From positions 1 to 9,949 of the forward strand of contig JAHEIA010000064.1 in the NCBI GenBank assembly GCA_024639625.1: DNA of 9,949 nt. Direction: 5' to 3'. Under the pieces are notes generated by a model. The model saw only the letters and a program-made list of their open reading frames with translations, ran no database searches and had not been told where the DNA came from. Below, in pieces: positions 7,130-9,949 of this stretch. The DNA is from Chromatiales bacterium. Lineage in GTDB: Bacteria > Pseudomonadota > Gammaproteobacteria > Chromatiales > Chromatiaceae. The translations under genes were made by a program, and so were the position numbers. Position 1 is the stretch's first letter. Each line of letters starts with the position of its first letter.

Positions 7130-8759
7130 GGCGGCCGCGTACCAAGCGCTGCTCGAGGAGTTCTTTCATGTCTGGTTGCGCTTCCACCCCGAGGTGGCGC
7201 TACGCCTGGGTGAGCCCGGGTATGTGCGGCTCCCCGCGATCGGCGATGACGAGGCCGGTGCGCTGGTGTCGTGGATGGAGAATCTGGTGGTCGCGCTCGA
7301 GGAACTCGATATTGCGGCCCTGGACGACGATCAGCGTCTGGAACTGCGCCTTGCTTTCGGCGGCTGCCAGCTGGAGCTGCGGGAACTGCTCGAGCATGAT
7401 TGGCGGCACCGTGACCCTTTCCGTTTCCTGCCGTTTCGTATTCTACATCGACTTAAACTGCTCCGGCCCGCCGATTATCCCGAAACCATGGCGCGTCTAC
7501 TGGCCGACCTTCCGCAGTATCTGCGCCACGCCCGGGCGCAATTGCTGACGTTTCCCGGTCTGGTGTCTCGGGTATCCTTGGCCGCGGCACTGGAGGAGGC
7601 GGAGGCGGGCGCCGGTTTCGTGGACGGGCTGGTCGCCGATTCCCGGCTGCAGAGGGCGAGCCGAGACAAGGGGCGGTTACGCGAGACCTGCGGGCAGGCG
7701 GCGACAGCCACACTCGACTTCGTCGATTTCATGCGCCAGGAGTTGGCGCCCTTGGCGGCGGGCGGCCCGGGTTGTGGGGCACCGCACTTTCGACGGATCT
7801 GGCGGCATCGCCATTTCCTCGACTTGGAGCCGGAGCGTCTGCGCGAATTGATCCAACGGCAGCTCGACGAACAAATCGCGGGACTGAGCGCAGTTTGCCG
7901 ATCACTGACTGGCCAATCGGATCTGTCGCAGCTGGTCCGGTTCCTGGCCGAGATAGACTCCAGCAGCGGGGAAACACGGCTGGAGATCGCGCGTGCGGAG
8001 TGCGCGCGCATACGCCTGCTGGCGGAGGAGTTCGGGCTGGTCACCCTTCCCCTCCCGTCCCTGGAATGCGCAGAGAAGACCACCTGCCTGCGACCAGGAT
8101 TGGCCGAGATCACCTACGTCGCGCCGAGCGGAATAGACCCTGGCTCCGCCGGCGGCCAGCTACTGCTGCCCCCGTTGGGCGAGGGTGTTACGGAGGGTAG
8201 ACCGGAGGTCTTTCGGCGCTGCGTGGAAGGCGGCTGGTTGGGGGAGCATTTGCTTGCTGCGGTCGGGCGCCGGGCGGTTGGAGGTGTAGCGCGCCGCGTT
8301 TTCCGCTCCGCTACCCTGTTTTCGGGCTGGAAGATCTACCTGCTGAGGCTGCTGCAAGAAACCGCATGCGCAGCTGCGCCGGAAGAGATCGCGGCCCTGC
8401 GTTTGGCTCGTTTAGGCACTCTGCGCCTAGCGTTGCTCGATGTGGACATCCATACGCGCGGTGTGTCCTATGACGATGCCGTAGCCTGGCTCCAGCAAAC
8501 GCCTGGATGGGACCGGGAAAAGATCGATTTTGCGCTCGCCATGGTATCTTTGTACCCGACCGACGCTGCGGCGGGCGCGCTGGGGGCGCACTTAATTCAA
8601 ACCGCGCGCGGTCTTTGCGAGGGCGAAGATGCGGCATTCTTGCTGCGTCAATTCCACGACCGCTTGCTGTCGCAGGGCGCGGTAGCCTTGCCGCTGGTGA
8701 TGCGCCGCGTGTTCGGTGATGACCTCTGGGGTCAGGTCCGCGCAAGCGCTGTGGAATGA
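7122..8759 (+). CDS. DUF885-family protein with degenerate metalloenzyme motif (probable pseudoenzyme)
   Basis: Function is unknown. The 545-residue protein has no signal peptide or membrane segment, so it is probably cytosolic and mostly alpha-helical. I assign it to DUF885 from pattern memory. The N-terminus has FHPEVALRLGEPGY (like PxxATxLGxHxYD). The middle has GLVTLPLPSLECAEKT, followed by LRPGLAEITYVAPSGIDP. The C-terminus has DVDIHTRGVSYDDAVAWL (440-457, like DTGLHxKGWSxEQAIxYL) and LLRQFHDRLLSQGAVALPLV (507-526). In the segment equivalent to VVHEAYPGHHLQ, gap-free alignment puts CVEGGWLGEHLL (367-378) there: His-Glu become Glu369-Gly370, Pro becomes Leu373 and the first His of GHH becomes Glu375. 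FVEGWALY becomes LFSGWKIY (399-406). The likely metal-binding residues are therefore gone, while the frame is open and the scaffold kept. The ATG overlaps the OsmC gene by 8 bases with only a poor ribosome site, suggesting translational coupling. Confidence 0.75.
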   Translation: MSEAAAYQALLEEFFHVWLRFHPEVALRLGEPGYVRLPAIGDDEAGALVSWMENLVVALEELDIAALDDDQRLELRLAFGGCQLELRELLEHDWRHRDPFRFLPFRILHRLKLLRPADYPETMARLLADLPQYLRHARAQLLTFPGLVSRVSLAAALEEAEAGAGFVDGLVADSRLQRASRDKGRLRETCGQAATATLDFVDFMRQELAPLAAGGPGCGAPHFRRIWRHRHFLDLEPERLRELIQRQLDEQIAGLSAVCRSLTGQSDLSQLVRFLAEIDSSSGETRLEIARAECARIRLLAEEFGLVTLPLPSLECAEKTTCLRPGLAEITYVAPSGIDPGSAGGQLLLPPLGEGVTEGRPEVFRRCVEGGWLGEHLLAAVGRRAVGGVARRVFRSATLFSGWKIYLLRLLQETACAAAPEEIAALRLARLGTLRLALLDVDIHTRGVSYDDAVAWLQQTPGWDREKIDFALAMVSLYPTDAAAGALGAHLIQTARGLCEGEDAAFLLRQFHDRLLSQGAVALPLVMRRVFGDDLWGQVRASAVE

Positions 8760-8766
8760 TTTCGCC

Positions 8767-8794
8767 GGCTGGACGCGGGTTTCCCCCTACAGCC
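8767..8794. terminator. Imperfect hairpin between convergent DUF885-like gene and coq7
   Basis: GGCTG (8767-8771) pairs with CAGCC (8790-8794); inside it GGG (8777-8779) can pair with CCC (8783-8785) around TTT, with an unpaired interior loop. It covers the 27-base gap between the two stop codons and enters the end of coq7. There is no U-tract on either strand, so termination here is only a possibility. Confidence 0.25.
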
Positions 8795-9431
8795 AATACA
8801 CCGTTTTGGTCATCACCTTCGAGGTGAGCTTCATCGCCAGTTTTACCGGGGCGGGCAGGGGAGCGCCTCCGCCCTCCAGCGCCGTGGTGGCATGTTGTGC
8901 CTCGTCCTCTTTCATCTGCTCGATGATGCTTCGGCTCTTCTCATCCTGTGCCGCGAGCCGTTGCAGATGGTCGTCCAGGTGGTCGCCTACCTGATGCTCC
9001 GTCTCGGCGACGAACCCCAGGCTCCACTTGTCTCCTGCCAGGCCGGCTGTAGCCCCGATCAGGAAGGAGCCGGCGTAGCAGAGCGGGTTGAGCAGGCTGG
9101 TGCGGCCACCGAGTTCCCGGATCCGTGTTTTGCACCAATCCAGGTGGTCGTTCTCCTCTGCCGCCGCGCGCTCCATGCTGTTGCGCACCTCGGTCAGACG
9201 CGCGGTGAGCGCTTGGCCCTGATATAAGGCCTGGGCGCAAACCTCGCCGGTGTGATTGATGCGCATCAGACGCGTGCTGAGGTCGCGTTCCTGATCCGTC
9301 AAGTCCGACTCCGCAACCTGCTCTGCCGGGTTGTGGCGCTCGGTGACCTGGGGGCGACCGAAGAGGGTGCGGACCGCCTGGTCGACACCGATCAGAAGAC
9401 GATCGACAGGAGAATAATCGCGTGTTTCCAT
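8787..9431 (-). CDS. coq7: 2-polyprenyl-3-methyl-6-methoxy-1,4-benzoquinone monooxygenase (Coq7)
   Basis: Coq7 is a diiron hydroxylase that performs a late ring hydroxylation of ubiquinone synthesis (demethoxyubiquinol to demethylubiquinol) at the inner membrane; it replaces the flavin enzyme UbiF in many proteobacteria. All expected ligands of the ferritin-like four-helix bundle are present in 214 residues: Glu63 in INHTGEVCAQALYQGQ, Glu93 and His96 in EENDH, Glu145 in ETEHQVGDHL, and Glu177 and His180 in EDEAQH. A hydrophobic stretch at about 115-133 may contact the membrane. The start METRDYSPVDRLL matches the Pseudomonas Coq7 N-terminus as I recall it, yet no Shine-Dalgarno sequence precedes it and a TATTAT box lies only 12 bases upstream. 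It is convergent with the DUF885-like gene and downstream of glcF on the same strand, 54 bases apart. Confidence 0.96.
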   Translation of the reverse strand: METRDYSPVDRLLIGVDQAVRTLFGRPQVTERHNPAEQVAESDLTDQERDLSTRLMRINHTGEVCAQALYQGQALTARLTEVRNSMERAAAEENDHLDWCKTRIRELGGRTSLLNPLCYAGSFLIGATAGLAGDKWSLGFVAETEHQVGDHLDDHLQRLAAQDEKSRSIIEQMKEDEAQHATTALEGGGAPLPAPVKLAMKLTSKVMTKTVYWL

Positions 9432-9485
9432 AGTCGGTAAAAGATAATAGAGGTCGCGCGCGACGGCAAGTCCGGTATTTCGACC
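9432..9485 (-). promoter_or_regulatory. coq7 upstream region: 12-base palindrome and -10-like TATTAT box
   Basis: The palindrome GTCGCGCGCGAC (9453-9464) is perfect. On the minus strand it is followed by the T-rich sequence CTCTATTATCTTTT, so it could act as a short terminator for glcF (stem GTCG/CGAC, loop CGCG). The same bases could be a coq7 promoter: TATTAT (9444-9449) resembles a -10 box, and TTGCCG is spaced 17 bases from the overlapping TATCTT. Either -10 would place the RNA start within a few bases of the coq7 ATG. I cannot decide between the readings. Confidence 0.35.
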
Positions 9486-9949
9486 CTAGCTTGCCTCTCC
9501 ACGGGGGCGCAGCTGGCGGGCGAGCAGCTGGACCGGGTGCAGGACCTCGATTTCCCAGCCGCAGGCCCGGATTCCCGCGGCCAGTTGTAGTGCGCAGCCG
9601 GTGTTCGAGGTCAGGATGAGATCGGGGCGTTGGTCCTCGATGTGCTCGAGCTTGTCCTTGATCAGGGTTCGGGACATTTCCGGCTGTTCCAGGAGGTAGT
9701 TGCCTGCGGCTCCGCAGCAGTAGGCGTTGCCCGGTAGCGGGCGCACCTCCAGGCGCGGGATCTTTGTCAGCAGCCGGTAGGGGGCGAGTTCTCCCCGCAG
9801 GCCGTTGCGCAGGCTGCAAGGATCATGCAGTGCCACCTGGGCATCCAGCGGCAACAATTCTTCGTCCCACGACCAAGCGTCGAGAAAGGCGCTGATCTCC
9901 TGTACCCGCTGGGCGAAAGGCTCCGCGGAGGGCAGCAGTTCGCCTACTT
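9486..9949 (-). CDS. glcF: Glycolate oxidase iron-sulfur subunit GlcF, C-terminal part
   Basis: GlcF passes electrons from glycolate oxidation by the flavin subunits GlcD/GlcE during conversion of glycolate to glyoxylate. The gene enters from the right edge and about 154 codons are visible, ending at TAG 9486-9488; a full GlcF is roughly 400 residues, so the ferredoxin-like 4Fe-4S domain and first CCG domain lie outside. The visible part is the second cysteine-rich CCG domain: VALHDPCSLRNG, then NAYCCGAAGNYLLEQPEMS, then SNTGCALQLAAGIR, with the cysteines of the cluster-binding motif in place and a C-terminal VLHPVQLLARQL. The frame stays open to the window edge, so no start should be placed at the internal TTG near 9857. 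A LutA/GlpC-type CCG protein is the main alternative, but the QPEMS and NTGC context favours GlcF. Confidence 0.8.
   Translation of the reverse strand, partial: VGELLPSAEPFAQRVQEISAFLDAWSWDEELLPLDAQVALHDPCSLRNGLRGELAPYRLLTKIPRLEVRPLPGNAYCCGAAGNYLLEQPEMSRTLIKDKLEHIEDQRPDLILTSNTGCALQLAAGIRACGWEIEVLHPVQLLARQLRPRGEAS

Noticed and set aside
8941..9819. 292-codon open frame on the minus strand overlapping coq7 and glcF
   Set aside because: It is out of frame with two recognised genes and gives a low-complexity Arg/Pro/Gly-rich translation.

Overview
The window is GC-rich, densely packed chromosomal DNA that reads as the core genome of a gammaproteobacterium. Three things point there: a Crp of the Pseudomonas Vfr type, a diiron Coq7 of ubiquinone synthesis, and a gene order (rpe, gph, trpE, trpG, trpD, trpC, crp, OsmC-like gene, one more gene, coq7) that largely follows the pseudomonad arrangement as I remember it. 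The genus cannot be fixed from this sequence. I see no mobile element, CRISPR array, tRNA or rRNA.

Layout. Positions 1-315 hold the 3' end of a lytic transglycosylase gene. After a 165-base gap comes a same-strand run of six genes: rpe (pentose phosphate/Calvin cycle epimerase), gph (phosphoglycolate phosphatase), trpE, trpG, trpD and trpC. Gaps are 18, 60, 2, 27 and 45 bases, so this is probably one operon carrying the route from chorismate to indole-3-glycerol phosphate. trpF, trpB and trpA are not here. No Trp-rich leader peptide or attenuator precedes trpE. The visible Trp-sensing element is the feedback-type motif in TrpE.

From 5944 to 6597 a crp/vfr gene runs on the minus strand, convergent with trpC. 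It has a good sigma70-type promoter flanked by two copies of an 11-base repeat. Divergent from it is a YhfA-type OsmC gene, which overlaps by 8 bases a 545-residue gene that I assign to the DUF885 family. That protein keeps the family scaffold but has lost the conserved His/Glu residues of the putative metalloenzyme centre, so it looks like a pseudoenzyme. It occupies the slot where I recall pseudomonads carrying speD.

The right end, on the minus strand, holds coq7 and upstream of it the 3' part of glcF, the Fe-S subunit of glycolate oxidase. Together gph and glcF would supply the two successive steps phosphoglycolate to glycolate to glyoxylate, though they are not in one operon.

Most of the window is ordinary conserved chromosome. 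The points worth a second look are the degenerate DUF885 protein coupled to an OsmC gene, the repeat pair around the crp promoter, a 17-codon bridging ORF between trpD and trpC, and small hairpins at gene junctions.
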